Below, piece after piece: positions 43,336 through 52,190 of a DNA stretch of 64,000 bases; the first letter of the stretch is position 1; every line of letters begins with the position of its first letter. A model generated the notes under the pieces. It ran no database searches. It saw only the letters and a list, made by a program, of their open reading frames with translations, and was not told the origin of the DNA. The DNA comes from Hymenobacter nivis. Lineage in GTDB: Bacteria > Bacteroidota > Bacteroidia > Cytophagales > Hymenobacteraceae. Where the stretch lies: the NCBI RefSeq assembly GCF_003149515.1, contig NZ_CP029145.1, positions 496,001 to 560,000 of the forward strand. The letters run 5' to 3'. The translations under genes were made by a program, and so were the position numbers.

Positions 43336-44394
43336 TTACCGAATGCCCAGCTCGGCAAACCGGCGCTTGCCGCGGGCAAAGTAGGCCCACACCACACTGC
43401 CGGCCCAGGCCCCGGGGCGCTGCGCCACGCGCAGGTGGGGCCCCGCGGCGGCGCGGCGGGCGCGCCAGTATGCGCGCTTTTGGAAGAAGTGCCAGTGAGC
43501 CCGGGCTACGGCGCGGGCCTCGGCCAGCTGGCCGCCCGCCAGAAAGCGTAGGCCGGCCACCCAATCCAGCATCAGGCGCTGGGCCAGGGGCCCCACCAAC
43601 TCGCCGGGGGCTGCGTTTCTGTAGAGCAGCGCTAGGCCGTTGCGGAAGTTGAGGTAGGTTTTGCGGGGGTTGGTTTTGGCCAGGGTGCCGCCGCCCACGT
43701 GGTGCACGGCGCTGCCACCGTGGTACCACACCTCATGGCCCGCGTTTTGGAGGCGCCAGCAGAAGTCGATTTCCTCCATGTGGGCAAAAAACGCGGGCTC
43801 GAAGCCGCCCAACTCGCGCCAGGCGCTGGCCCGTACCAGGCAGCAGGCCCCGCTGGCCCAGGCTACGGGGCGCGCGTCGTCGTACTGGCCAGCGTCCACT
43901 TCGGTGGTATCAAACAGGCGGCCGCGGCAAAAAGGGTAGGCCAGCCGGTCGAGGTAGCCGCCGCCGCCGCCGGCGTACTCAAACCGCGTGGGGTCGGCGT
44001 GGGCCAGGATTTTCGGCTGCACGGCGGCGATGCGTGGGCGGCTTTCGAGCAGGGCGCGCAGGGGCCGCAGCCAGCCGGCGGTCACGGCCACGTCGGAATT
44101 CAGCAGCACGTAGTACGGGCTGTCGACCCGCGCCAGGGCGTGGTTGTAGCCCTCGCAGAAGCCGAAGTTGCGCTCTAGCAGCAGCAACTCCACGGTGGGG
44201 AAGTCGCGGGCCAGCAGCGCCGCCGAATCGTCAGTGCTAGCGTTGTCGGCCACCACCACCCGCGCCCCGTCGGCGTGCTCCACCACACCGGGCAGGAAGC
44301 GGCGCAGGAAATCCGCGCCGTTCCAGTTCAGCACCACGATGGCCACGTCGGCGCAGGCGCCGGCCCGGTTAGGAAAAGGTTGGTTAACAGCCAA
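43336..44394 (-). CDS. Family 2 glycosyltransferase
   Basis: A 352-residue GT-A fold glycosyltransferase. Motifs: VAIVVLNWNGADFLRRF, VVADNASTDDSAALL, VLLNSDVAVTAGWL (the DXD-like metal site), and MEEIDFCWRLQNAGHEVWY (the ED-like acceptor motif). It resembles rhamnosyltransferase-like GT2 enzymes that extend cell-surface polysaccharide. No ATG is available: the start is TTG 44394, 4 bp after the ybaB stop, so it is likely translated with ybaB. Confidence 0.92.
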   Translation of the reverse strand: MAVNQPFPNRAGACADVAIVVLNWNGADFLRRFLPGVVEHADGARVVVADNASTDDSAALLARDFPTVELLLLERNFGFCEGYNHALARVDSPYYVLLNSDVAVTAGWLRPLRALLESRPRIAAVQPKILAHADPTRFEYAGGGGGYLDRLAYPFCRGRLFDTTEVDAGQYDDARPVAWASGACCLVRASAWRELGGFEPAFFAHMEEIDFCWRLQNAGHEVWYHGGSAVHHVGGGTLAKTNPRKTYLNFRNGLALLYRNAAPGELVGPLAQRLMLDWVAGLRFLAGGQLAEARAVARAHWHFFQKRAYWRARRAAAGPHLRVAQRPGAWAGSVVWAYFARGKRRFAELGIR

Positions 44395-44398
44395 CGGC

Positions 44399-44737
44399 TC
44401 AGGCGCCGAAGTTGCCTAGGTCGAGGCCGGGAATGTTGGGCATCAGGCCGCTGGTTTTGCGTTGCATTTCCTGGCGGGCCTGCTCGCCGGCGGCCTCCAG
44501 GGCCTTGTTGGCGGCGGCCACCACGAGGTCGGCCAGCATGTCGCGGTCCTGCACGGTGAGCAGGCTGTCGTCGATTTCTATTTTCAGGAGCTTGCGCTCG
44601 CCGTTGGCGGTGGCGCGCACCAAGCCGCCGCCGGCCTCGCCGGTGGCGGTGAGGTGTTGCATTTCCTGTTGGGCCTGCTGCATTTTTTCTTGCAGCTCCT
44701 TCACCTTGCCCATCATCCCCATCATGTCGAATGCCAT
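44399..44737 (-). CDS. ybaB: YbaB/EbfC nucleoid-associated protein
   Basis: A 112-residue protein with the YbaB layout: an N-terminal helix (GMMGKVKELQEKMQQAQQEM), beta strands (GGGLVRATANGERKLLKIEI) and a long C-terminal helix (DLVVAAANKALEAAGEQARQ). YbaB homologues are dimeric DNA-binding proteins often encoded near dnaX and recR; that context is absent here. A long leader may run from the promoter at 44962. Confidence 0.93.
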   Translation of the reverse strand: MAFDMMGMMGKVKELQEKMQQAQQEMQHLTATGEAGGGLVRATANGERKLLKIEIDDSLLTVQDRDMLADLVVAAANKALEAAGEQARQEMQRKTSGLMPNIPGLDLGNFGA

Positions 44738-44961
44738 ACGAAATAGTGCCCGTGGGGCGATTTAAATGAGTTTTTAAAATTGCGTTTGTTGCAGAGCTGT
44801 TACAAGAATGAGTGGTTAACTGTTTTTGATTAACCTCTTAGGCGGTCCAATCCACAGCATGCAGCCCACCTCTGTTTAATCCCCAGTGGCAACCATTTTT
44901 CTCTTCTCCGCAAAACGTCGAAGGGTCCTGCCGGGCGAACGGTTTCTGGGCGGCGTACCCG

Positions 44962-44988
44962 CAAAGGTAGCACCTTTGCAAAGTCAAA
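44962..44988 (-). promoter_or_regulatory. Strong Bacteroidota-type promoter on the minus strand
   Basis: Reading leftwards: TTTGACTTTG (44979-44988), then TACCTTTG (44962-44969), an excellent -33/-7 pair. The transcript would start near 44955 and reach the ybaB ATG after about 215 nt. No other gene fits in between, so it either drives ybaB with a long leader or is left over from a lost RNA gene. Confidence 0.6.
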
Positions 44989-45278
44989 GGGGGGCATGTA
45001 AGCCTCGTTCGTTTTAACAGTACGACGGGGCGAGTAAGTGCCGAATTGCCTCAGGCTCCCGAATTAAACCCCTCTCTACCTTCGCTTTAGTCATTCTAGA
45101 TGATTCGTGAGCGATGCTGGTCATTGCCGGATTCTACACGCAAGTATATGAAACATCGTATTGATTTTAAGTTATTTACGTATTTAACGGTGATCAAAGC
45201 CGTCTGGATTACAGCCTAAGAAATCCCTTGCCAAGTCTCAGGCCATCGCCCATTTTCGTCACGCTGCTGGCTCTGAGA

Positions 45279-45503
45279 CTACACATTTAGCACGATCATT
45301 AGCCCAGGCGGGATAAGCTCGTTGGATGTGGCCTGCCCAGCGAACCAGCAGCTTGGGGTTTCGAGGGCGGCGATGTTGGTCGGTGCGTCGTGGGCCAGGA
45401 GGCCCTGGTGGCGCGCTATCAGCACGTTGGGGCGGGCCAGCAGCCGCTCCAGTGGTTCATCTTGGAGGGGCTGCTGGGAGTGGTCGTTATAAAACAGGTA
45501 TTT
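45279..45503 (-). pseudogene. D-lactate/2-hydroxyacid dehydrogenase, C-terminal fragment
   Basis: About 74 codons ending TAG 45279: KYLFYNDHSQQPLQDEPLER then RLLARPNVLIARHQGLLAHD and APTNIAA match the tail of D-isomer 2-hydroxyacid dehydrogenases, including the catalytic His (in GHQ-type motifs; here RHQG). An in-frame TAG lies just upstream, so no complete gene remains. The stretch 44990-45278 shows nothing I can name. Confidence 0.65.
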
Positions 45504-45534
45504 TTTATCCTATGTTCAGACACGACCTCTTAAA

Positions 45535-45736
45535 TAGGACTTACGCAAAACGATACCTTTTTGCCCCAGCGGGGCTGCCCGTTGGCAGTAAATGGCTGTA
45601 AGTAAACGTTAAAGCCCCAGCGGGGCGACCCAATCGTTAGGATCGCCCTGCTGGGAATTTAGTTCTGATAATCAATTATTTAATACCGAAAGGCCGCCCC
45701 GCTGGGGCTACTGGATGCCCGGTTGTGTGAGTCCTA
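45535..45736. mobile_element. MITE-like element G
   Basis: 202 bp between inverted ends TAGGACTTACGCAAAAC (left) and TAGGACTCACACAACC (complement of right). Inside are three copies of GCCCCAGCGGGGC-like strings in both orientations. No reading frame. It lies between two gene stumps. Confidence 0.6.
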
Positions 45737-45749
45737 ATTCTATCTCGGG

Positions 45750-46100
45750 GCGACGGAGCTGCTGTACCAGCTGAGCTCCACCTACAAGCTCACCACGCCC
45801 GTACCCTGCCAGGCCGATGCCGCGGCGCAGGCCAATTTCCTGAACGGGTAACGCCAGCCCTATGCCCAGTTCGTAGTGCAAACGCTAGAATACAATCCGA
45901 CCGGCCCGTTCTAGCCGCCGCCCAGCGCATCCCGCTGCAAACGCACGCGCCCCCCGCTGCCGACGGCCCTTATCACTACCAAGCCTTGGTGAGCACCCCG
46001 CGCCGCGCCAGTGATTTCACGGCCCGCATCCTGCCCGCTTATGAGGATATCGCCGTGCCGCTGGAGGACCAGCGCTGTGGCAGCGGTGAGTCTTTGGGGG
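45750..46100 (+). pseudogene. Remnants ending with the C-terminus of an alpha-glucan phosphorylase
   Basis: Short open stretches in several frames. The last (about 45905-46090) reads RIPLQTHAPPAADGPYHYQA and RASDFTARILPAYEDIAVPL, like the end of bacterial alpha-glucan phosphorylases. The first (45755-45851, ELLYQLSSTYKLTTPVPCQA) is not identified. Stops and shifts make any product impossible. Low confidence in the exact family. Confidence 0.4.
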
Positions 46101-46345
46101 GCGAGTACGCCGCCTGCTCCGGCAGTAGCGCTGCTATCAGCCGGAGTAGTATTCGCTCGTAGCAGAAACAACAAGCAGCGTATTTTCGTGGTCGATACCC
46201 GATACTCATTGCCTCTCAGTAGCTTATGTTTGTGACCAGTAAGTCGCGTGAAGCATGCTAAATTAGTGTGCTTCACGCAAGGCATTTGCGTACTGAAGGA
46301 ATGCTTTACGCAATTTGCACTGTAGCGAATCGCATGAAGCGTAAT

Positions 46346-46352
46346 GTTAGGC
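46346..46352 (+). other. attC-like core site (GTTAGGC) before the DUF262 gene
   Basis: GTTAGGC fits the integron simple-site consensus GTTRRRY and lies 54 bp before the ATG of the AT-rich DUF262 gene, as at the 5' edge of a gene cassette. Upstream 46220-46345 contains many short inverted pieces (GTGAAGCATG / GTGCTTCACGC), which may be the remainder of the preceding attC. Confidence 0.45.
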
Positions 46353-46405
46353 GTCATTGTAAAAAACCGACACAACAAAATAAAAATCGATAATAAGAAA
46401 AACAA

Positions 46406-48481
46406 ATGAAGGCAAACGAAACCAAAGTTGAGGACTTTTTATCATCAAATAAAACTCAATTCGTAATCCCTGTCTATCAGAGAAATTATGACTGGACTAC
46501 GGGACAATGCAAATAACTGCTTGACGACATATTAGAAGTTGGAAAAAGCAATAAAATGAATGCACATTTTATTGGTAGTATTGTATATGTTCACGATGAC
46601 GTTTATACAGCTTCAAGAATTAAAGAGTTAACAGTTATAGACGGACAGCAAAGACTTACAACTTTGACACTTGTTTATTTAGTTCTTCATAGACTTGCTA
46701 AAGACCTGCATAACGAAGGGCTTGTAAATGAAATTAGCGAAACATATCTAATAAATAAATTTTCTCCAGAAGAAGAAAAATTAAAACTTCGACCAACAGA
46801 CAATAATGATAGAGCTTTAAAATATTTGTTACGAAGTGACAAAACAGAAGAGTATTCAGACTTTTCAAAGCTCATTGACAACTTTAATTATTTCAAAGGT
46901 CGAATTACAGAAGAAAATTACCAAACTGTTTTAAAAGGTTTATCTAAACTAATGTTTGTTGAAGTTTCTCTCGACAGAGAAAAGGACGACCCACAAAGAA
47001 TTTTTGAAAGTTTAAACTCGATAGGTTTAGAACTTGCTCAGGCAGACTTGATTCGCAACTATATTTTAATGGGACTGACACGTAGAGACCAAAATAAAAT
47101 ATATCAGAATTATTGGGAAGTAATAGAAAAATTGGCAAAAGACGAAACATTAAATGTTAGTCGAGTTTCTGATTTTATTCGTGATTATTTGACATTGGAA
47201 AACAAAAATATACCAAACAAAGGCAAGGTTTATTTAGAATTTAAAGCAAAATATCCAACAACTACTCTTGAAGAATTAGAACAAAATCTTACAGGTATAA
47301 AATCGTTAGTTAAACATTATAATAAGCTAATTAATCCCAAGAATGAAACGGACAGGGATATCAGACTTCAATTAGAATACATAAATAGACTTGAAATTAA
47401 TGTGGCATATCCTTTTATAATGAAAGTTTATGATGACTATTTTAACTCAATAATTAATAAAGAAATTTTCTTAAAGGTTTTAGACTTAATTCAAACATTT
47501 ACTTGGAGGAGATTTATTCTTGGCTTAGGAACAAATGCCTTGAATAAAATATTTATGAGTCTGTATGATAAGGTTGAACATACGAATTATTTATTTTCTA
47601 TTCAAAAATCGCTATTACAAAGAACAGGAGTTCAGCGTTTTCCTAAAAATGCTGAGGTAATTGACGCTTTAAAGGTTAAAGATGTTTACAACATCAAATC
47701 AAAAAACAGAACATATTTACTCGAAAGATTAGAGAATTTTGAAAACAAAGAGTCAGTAATAATTGATGGTAACCAAGACATTACGATAGAACATATTTTT
47801 CCTCAAAATCCCGACCCGAAATGGAAAATTGAATTAGGAGTTGATGAGTTTAATTTTATTAAAGAAAACTACGTTAATACAATTGGAAACTTGACCTTAT
47901 CAGGTAATAATGGGAAATTAAGTAACAAATCATTTATTGACAAACGTGATTTAGGGGGAGCAGGTTATAGAGACAGTAGACTCTGGCTAAACAGGTATTT
48001 AGCAACTCTTGAAAAGTGGGATAAAGTAGAAATAGAAAGACGTTTCGATCTTATTTCAGAAAGAGTTTTAAAAATTTGGGAAATACCAAATATTGTAATT
48101 GAAGACAAAGCCGACACTAATGAAGTCAATATTTTCGAAGCAGAAGACCCAAAATATAAAAAATTAGAATATGCAGTTTTCTTTGACCAAAAAATCGAAG
48201 TAACTCAAGTAGCAAAACTATACGTTGAAGTGTTTCGGCAACTTTTTGAACTGCAACCTGAAACGTTTTTCACAACTGACCTTGGAACAAAAATTGGTTT
48301 AACAAAACAATTGACAGTAGGTAATCCAAGACAACCAATTCCAATAAATGACACTTACTATATTGAAGGTAATATCGACAACATTGGGAAATTCGACAAA
48401 ATAAAACTAGCCTTGATAACTTTTAACTTTGAGGACGAACTATTAATAAAGTATGCTGAAGAACAAACAACGAATGCCTAA
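46406..48481 (+). pseudogene. DUF262/DUF1524 (GmrSD-like) protein with a nonsense codon
   Basis: An AT-rich gene of 692 codons if read from ATG 46406 (MKANETKVEDFLSSNK ... VIPVYQRNYDWTTGQCK). Codon 37 is TAA (46514) where CAA (Gln) would be expected; the frame then runs on from LLDDILEVGKSNKM to 48481. The DUF262 motif ELTVIDGQQRLTTLTLVYLV and the C-terminal HNH-type DUF1524 (TIEHIFPQNPDPKW; NTIGNLTLSGNNGKLSN) are intact. GmrSD proteins are type IV restriction enzymes that attack modified DNA. A restart at ATG 46556 would lack about 50 residues. It stands alone, bounded by attC-like sites. Confidence 0.85.
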
Positions 48482-48607
48482 CAGCACCCACAAGAAATTA
48501 GTGGTTCAGTGGTTAAATGAAGCTTTGTTCTTCGTATCAAGGTTTGTGGTGGTAGACAGTTTTCGTTTTCGAAATCGCCAACTTCTTGTAGCTGCAAACC
48601 GTTGCCG
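48476..48607 (+). other. attC-like recombination site after the DUF262 gene
   Basis: GCCTAAC (48476-48482, RYYYAAC type) overlaps the stop codon TAA. The sequence AGCACCCACAAGAAATTAGT is mirrored by CCAACTTCTTGTAGCTG (48578-48594), and the site ends near GTTGCCG (48601), a poor but similar right core. Length, symmetry and position fit an integron attC. Confidence 0.45.
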
Positions 48608-48740
48608 TCGTCGTTCACCTGGCTCGTTGCTCGATTTGCGCAAGGGTTTATTCCTCCGAATGGTTGCAGGTGAGTATTCCTAAAGAAGTGGGCAGAACCG
48701 CACCCCTGCTGGCCCGCCCGCCCACATAATGAGGCTGTTG

Positions 48741-49415
48741 CTAGATAATGCGCCCGTCCTCCATTTCGATAATGCGGTGGGTTTTGGCGGCAAAATCGTT
48801 ATCGTGCGTCACGATGAGCAGGGCTTGGTGGTATACTTCGGCCAACTCCTTGAAAATATTGAACACGATTTCGGCGTTTTTCTGGTCGAGGTTGCCCGTG
48901 GGCTCGTCGCCGAGGATGATGAGCGGGTCGTTTATCAGGGCCCTCGCAATGGCGACGCGCTGCTTCTGGCCGCCTGAGAGCTGGTTGGGCTTCTTGCGCG
49001 CCTCGCTTTCGATGCCCAGAATCTTTAGTTTCTCGTAGGCCCGGTGCTCGATTTCCTGGCCTGATAGTTTGCCCAGCTTTTCGGCGGGCAGCATCACGTT
49101 GCGCAGCACCGAAAACTCGTTCAGCAGGTAGTGAAACTGGAACACGAAGCCGATTTGCTCGTTGCGCACGCGGGCCAGCGCGGCTTCTTTTTTGGCCCGC
49201 ATGGGCACGCCGTCAATCAGCAGCTCGCCCTCGTAGGCCGTGTCCATGGTGGAGAGGATGTAGAGCAGCGTCGATTTACCGCAGCCCGACTTGCCCACCA
49301 CGGCCGCAAACTCGCCCCGGCCCAGCGCAAACGACACGGCGTGCAGCACCTGCACCCGCACGGGGTCGTCGAAATACTTGATAATCTGGCGGGCTTCGAT
49401 TGCGGGCGTGTCCAT
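48741..49415 (-). CDS. ABC transporter ATP-binding protein, LolD/MacB type
   Basis: A 224-residue ATPase starting MDTPAIEARQIIKYFDDPVR. Walker A VGKSGCGKST, signature LSGGQKQRVAIARAL and Walker B LIILGDEPTGNLD are present. GEPTGNLD-type Walker B and the FtsX-like partner upstream identify the MacB/LolCDE class. It powers export or mechanotransmission with the permease at 49417-50679. Its ATG is one base after the permease stop. Confidence 0.93.
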   Translation of the reverse strand: MDTPAIEARQIIKYFDDPVRVQVLHAVSFALGRGEFAAVVGKSGCGKSTLLYILSTMDTAYEGELLIDGVPMRAKKEAALARVRNEQIGFVFQFHYLLNEFSVLRNVMLPAEKLGKLSGQEIEHRAYEKLKILGIESEARKKPNQLSGGQKQRVAIARALINDPLIILGDEPTGNLDQKNAEIVFNIFKELAEVYHQALLIVTHDNDFAAKTHRIIEMEDGRII

Positions 49416-49416
49416 T

Positions 49417-50679
49417 TTACTTGCCTCGAATGATGTCGACCGGGTCGACGCGGCTGGCTTTGCGGGCCGGAAAATACCCCGCCAGGTACGTAGTAATAAG
49501 CGCAAATACCGCCCCAATGACGTAAAAAACCAGGTTGAAACTCACCGGGTAGGTGTGCACCGAGGGCAGCGAAGCCGGGTGGAACGGCACCTGCGCAATC
49601 AGGGCCGAGAGGCCGAACCCGCACAGCAGCCCCGCCGCCCCGCCCGACAGCCCGATGGCCAGCGCTACCGCCGCAAACAGCCGCCGCACATCGGCCCCGG
49701 TAAACCCGATGGCCTTGAGGATGGCAATGGTGTCCATCTTCTCGTAAATCATCATGTTCAGGATGTTATAAATCCCGAAACCCGCCACGACCAGCAGCGT
49801 GATGCCCACGGCGTAGGAAATGAGCGTGCGGACGGAGCTACCGGTTTCGAACTGCGCATTGGCCGTCTGAATGTCCACGGCCTGCACCTCGTACAGCTGC
49901 GCGTACTCTTTGGCCAGCCGGGGCGCCTGGGTGAAATCGTAGAGTTTCACCTGAAGGTCGGTGACGTAGTTGTTGGCTTCGCCGAGGAGCTTTTGGGCGG
50001 TGGTGAGGGAAGTGTAGCTCTGCACCTTATCCAATTCGAGCACGCCCGACTGGAAGAGCCCGACGACCTTGAGCTGGACGTGGCTGCCCTTCACGGTGGT
50101 GATTTGGACCATGTCGCCCACACCCACCAGCATGAGGTCGGCAGCGCCTTTGCCGAGGATGATGCTGTTGGCCACGGTTTTGAGGCTGAGCGGGTTGCCG
50201 GCCACCACGTAGTCGCCGAAGGCAAAAAGCCGGTCTTCCTGCTCCACCTCGATGCCGCTGATGGTGCCGGTGAGGTTGACGGTGCCCACGTTGTAGAACA
50301 CCTGGGCCTGGGTTTTGGGGGCTACGCCGCGCACGCGCGGGTCGCGGCGCAGGGCCGCGATGATGGCCCCGACGTTGTGAATGCGCGGCAGCTCGTTGCT
50401 GGGCTTGATGGAGCGGATGAAATTATGCTGCCGCCGGCCGGGGCCGGTGTACCGGTCGATGGGCTGCTGCGGGGCCGGCTGCACCTCGTTGTAGAGGCGC
50501 ACGTGGGGCGTGCGGTTCAGCGCCAGCCCGTCGAGTAGCTGGTTGAGGCCCGCCATGAAGCCGAGCAGCGCGATGAACATGGTGATGCTGAACGTGACCC
50601 CGACGGCCGCCACCAGCGACTGCCGCCCGCGGGCCAGCAGCAGCGCCAGGGCCACATCGTAGAGCAGGGGCAGTTTCAT
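49417..50679 (-). CDS. FtsX-like ABC permease
   Basis: A 420-residue MacB/LolC-type permease: one N-terminal membrane segment (LVAAVGVTFSITMFIALLGF), a large periplasmic MacB_PCD domain (about 45-275) and three C-terminal segments (LISYAVGITLLVVAGFGIYN; LSGGAAGLLCGFGLSAL; LVFYVIGAVFALITTY), ending in the typical PARKASRVDPVDIIRG. Its ATG overlaps the stop of the adaptor gene by ATGA (50676-50679), so the three genes form one operon. Confidence 0.94.
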   Translation of the reverse strand: MKLPLLYDVALALLLARGRQSLVAAVGVTFSITMFIALLGFMAGLNQLLDGLALNRTPHVRLYNEVQPAPQQPIDRYTGPGRRQHNFIRSIKPSNELPRIHNVGAIIAALRRDPRVRGVAPKTQAQVFYNVGTVNLTGTISGIEVEQEDRLFAFGDYVVAGNPLSLKTVANSIILGKGAADLMLVGVGDMVQITTVKGSHVQLKVVGLFQSGVLELDKVQSYTSLTTAQKLLGEANNYVTDLQVKLYDFTQAPRLAKEYAQLYEVQAVDIQTANAQFETGSSVRTLISYAVGITLLVVAGFGIYNILNMMIYEKMDTIAILKAIGFTGADVRRLFAAVALAIGLSGGAAGLLCGFGLSALIAQVPFHPASLPSVHTYPVSFNLVFYVIGAVFALITTYLAGYFPARKASRVDPVDIIRGK

Positions 50680-51809
50680 TGCGCGGGGGCTGTGAGTTCG
50701 TCGGCGGGCGTGAGGCCGGCCAGGATTTCCACCATCTGGTAGTCGCGCAGGCCGGTTTTCACCCGTGCCAGCTGGCCGTCGGCCTTCCGCACCGTGGAGT
50801 CGTCGACCAGCAGGCGGCGCGGAATGAGCAGGGCCCGGGCCTTGGTTTGCAGCACGATGTTAGCCTCAAAGCTCACGAATGGGTACAGCACCGGCGGCTG
50901 GCGCACGAAGGTCGCATCCACCTGAAACGTGCGGCTGTCGGTGTTCATCATCGGCGAAATGGCGCTGACGCGGGCCGTGAACACCTGCCCCTTGTAACTA
51001 TCCAGCGTCACCAAAACCAGCTGGCCGGGGCGAATTTTCACGATGTCGGACTCGTCTACCTGCATTTCGAGCACGAAGTGGCGGGCATCACCCAGCAGGG
51101 CCAGCGGCGTTTGGGACGTCACGGCCTCGCCCTTTTCGCGGTAGAGCTGGTACAAGATGCCGTTGACTTTGCTGCGCAGCACGAAGTCGCTGGCTTGGCG
51201 CTGGGCAATCTGGAGGTTTTTGCGCGACTGCGCGGCGGTAAAATCGAGCTGCTTTTGGAGCGTCTGGTAGCTGAGCACGGCCGACTCGTAGGCGGTTCGG
51301 GAGCTGGCGTAGGCCAGCTCCTTTTGTTCAAGCGCCAGCTTCGTACCGATGGTCTGCTGCCAGAGCTGCCGCTGCCGGGTGCGCTGCAACAGGTCGTTCT
51401 GCATGGTGCGGCGTTGCAGGGCAATGCGCTGGCGGGCCTCTTCGAGCTGGCTTTGGTTGGTGGCCACGGCGGCGTAGCGGGCGGCCAGGGCGGCATTTTC
51501 CTGGGTGAGCTGCTGCACGTCGCTGGTAATGGAGAGCAGCGGCGTGCCCACCCGCACCGAGTCGCCCTCGCGCACCAGCACCGTTTGGATGATGCCGCCG
51601 GCGCTGGCAAACGCCTGGTACTGCTGCCCACTCTTGACGGTGCCGGCCGCGTACACCGATTCCGAAATAGCCGACCACACTGGTTTCACCCGCTCCGCCT
51701 TGTCCTGGCAGCTGGCCAGCAACCCCATGATTAGCATACTTATCAGCAGTAGCCAGTGCCGGGGTGGCACGGCAGGCGGGCAGGGCAGCAGGTACCGGTT
51801 AACGTTCAT
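50676..51809 (-). CDS. HlyD/MacA-type periplasmic adaptor lipoprotein
   Basis: About 377 residues from ATG 51809. A lipoprotein signal ends LIMGLLASC, with the Cys as lipid anchor. Then come a barrel-sandwich hybrid domain (AGGIIQTVLVREGDSVRVGT ... LLSITSDV), a coiled-coil hairpin (about 105-205) and a beta-barrel (VDESDIVKIRPGQLVLVTLD). It bridges the inner-membrane ABC pump and an outer-membrane channel; no TolC gene is nearby. The frame is open to 51866, but the lipobox spacing favours 51809. A family E repeat lies just upstream. Confidence 0.9.
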   Translation of the reverse strand: MNVNRYLLPCPPAVPPRHWLLLISMLIMGLLASCQDKAERVKPVWSAISESVYAAGTVKSGQQYQAFASAGGIIQTVLVREGDSVRVGTPLLSITSDVQQLTQENAALAARYAAVATNQSQLEEARQRIALQRRTMQNDLLQRTRQRQLWQQTIGTKLALEQKELAYASSRTAYESAVLSYQTLQKQLDFTAAQSRKNLQIAQRQASDFVLRSKVNGILYQLYREKGEAVTSQTPLALLGDARHFVLEMQVDESDIVKIRPGQLVLVTLDSYKGQVFTARVSAISPMMNTDSRTFQVDATFVRQPPVLYPFVSFEANIVLQTKARALLIPRRLLVDDSTVRKADGQLARVKTGLRDYQMVEILAGLTPADELTAPAQ

Positions 51810-51875
51810 GGGCAAGCACGCGGGTAGTGGCAACCCCTTTTTTAGGACGGGGAATGGGATAAGCAAGTAATCGCT

Positions 51876-52000
51876 GTTAAGTATCGAGCCATTAGCCGGG
51901 GCCTTTTAAGCGGACCTTAGCGGATATTTATCACCTTTCTTATTGATAATTAGTTTATTGCTTCCGAATCAATGCATGATTAATTCATTCCAGGTACTTA
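51876..52000. repeat. Family E 120-bp repeat, copy 2
   Basis: Homologous to 28331-28451 (shared CGAGCCATTAGC, TTTTAAGCGG, AGCGGATA, CCAGGTACTTA), directly upstream of the HlyD-like gene. The next 190 bp hold a pair ACTTTTGGGG / CCCCAAAAGG (about 52008-52080) and a GC-rich hairpin CCTGCGCCCGC / GCGGGCGCGGG near 52150-52185, which may end the dps transcript. Confidence 0.75.
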
Positions 52001-52190
52001 CGCAGGAAACTTTTGGGGCTGGTGTCTCAGAGAATTGCTAGCTTCTGGCCGAATGGTGTTTTGAGCAGTACCCCAAAAGGTCAAAGCACTGATAGGAAAC
52101 CAGAAACCGCCTGCTTAGCATCAGTGCTTAGAGCGCTAAACAGACCGGCCTGCGCCCGCCAACTTTTGCCTGCGGGCGCGGGCCGGCCCC

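Noticed and set aside
45326..45601. 91-codon plus-strand frame
   Set aside because: Covers the opposite strand of a dehydrogenase remnant and runs into a MITE-like element; no protein-like features.
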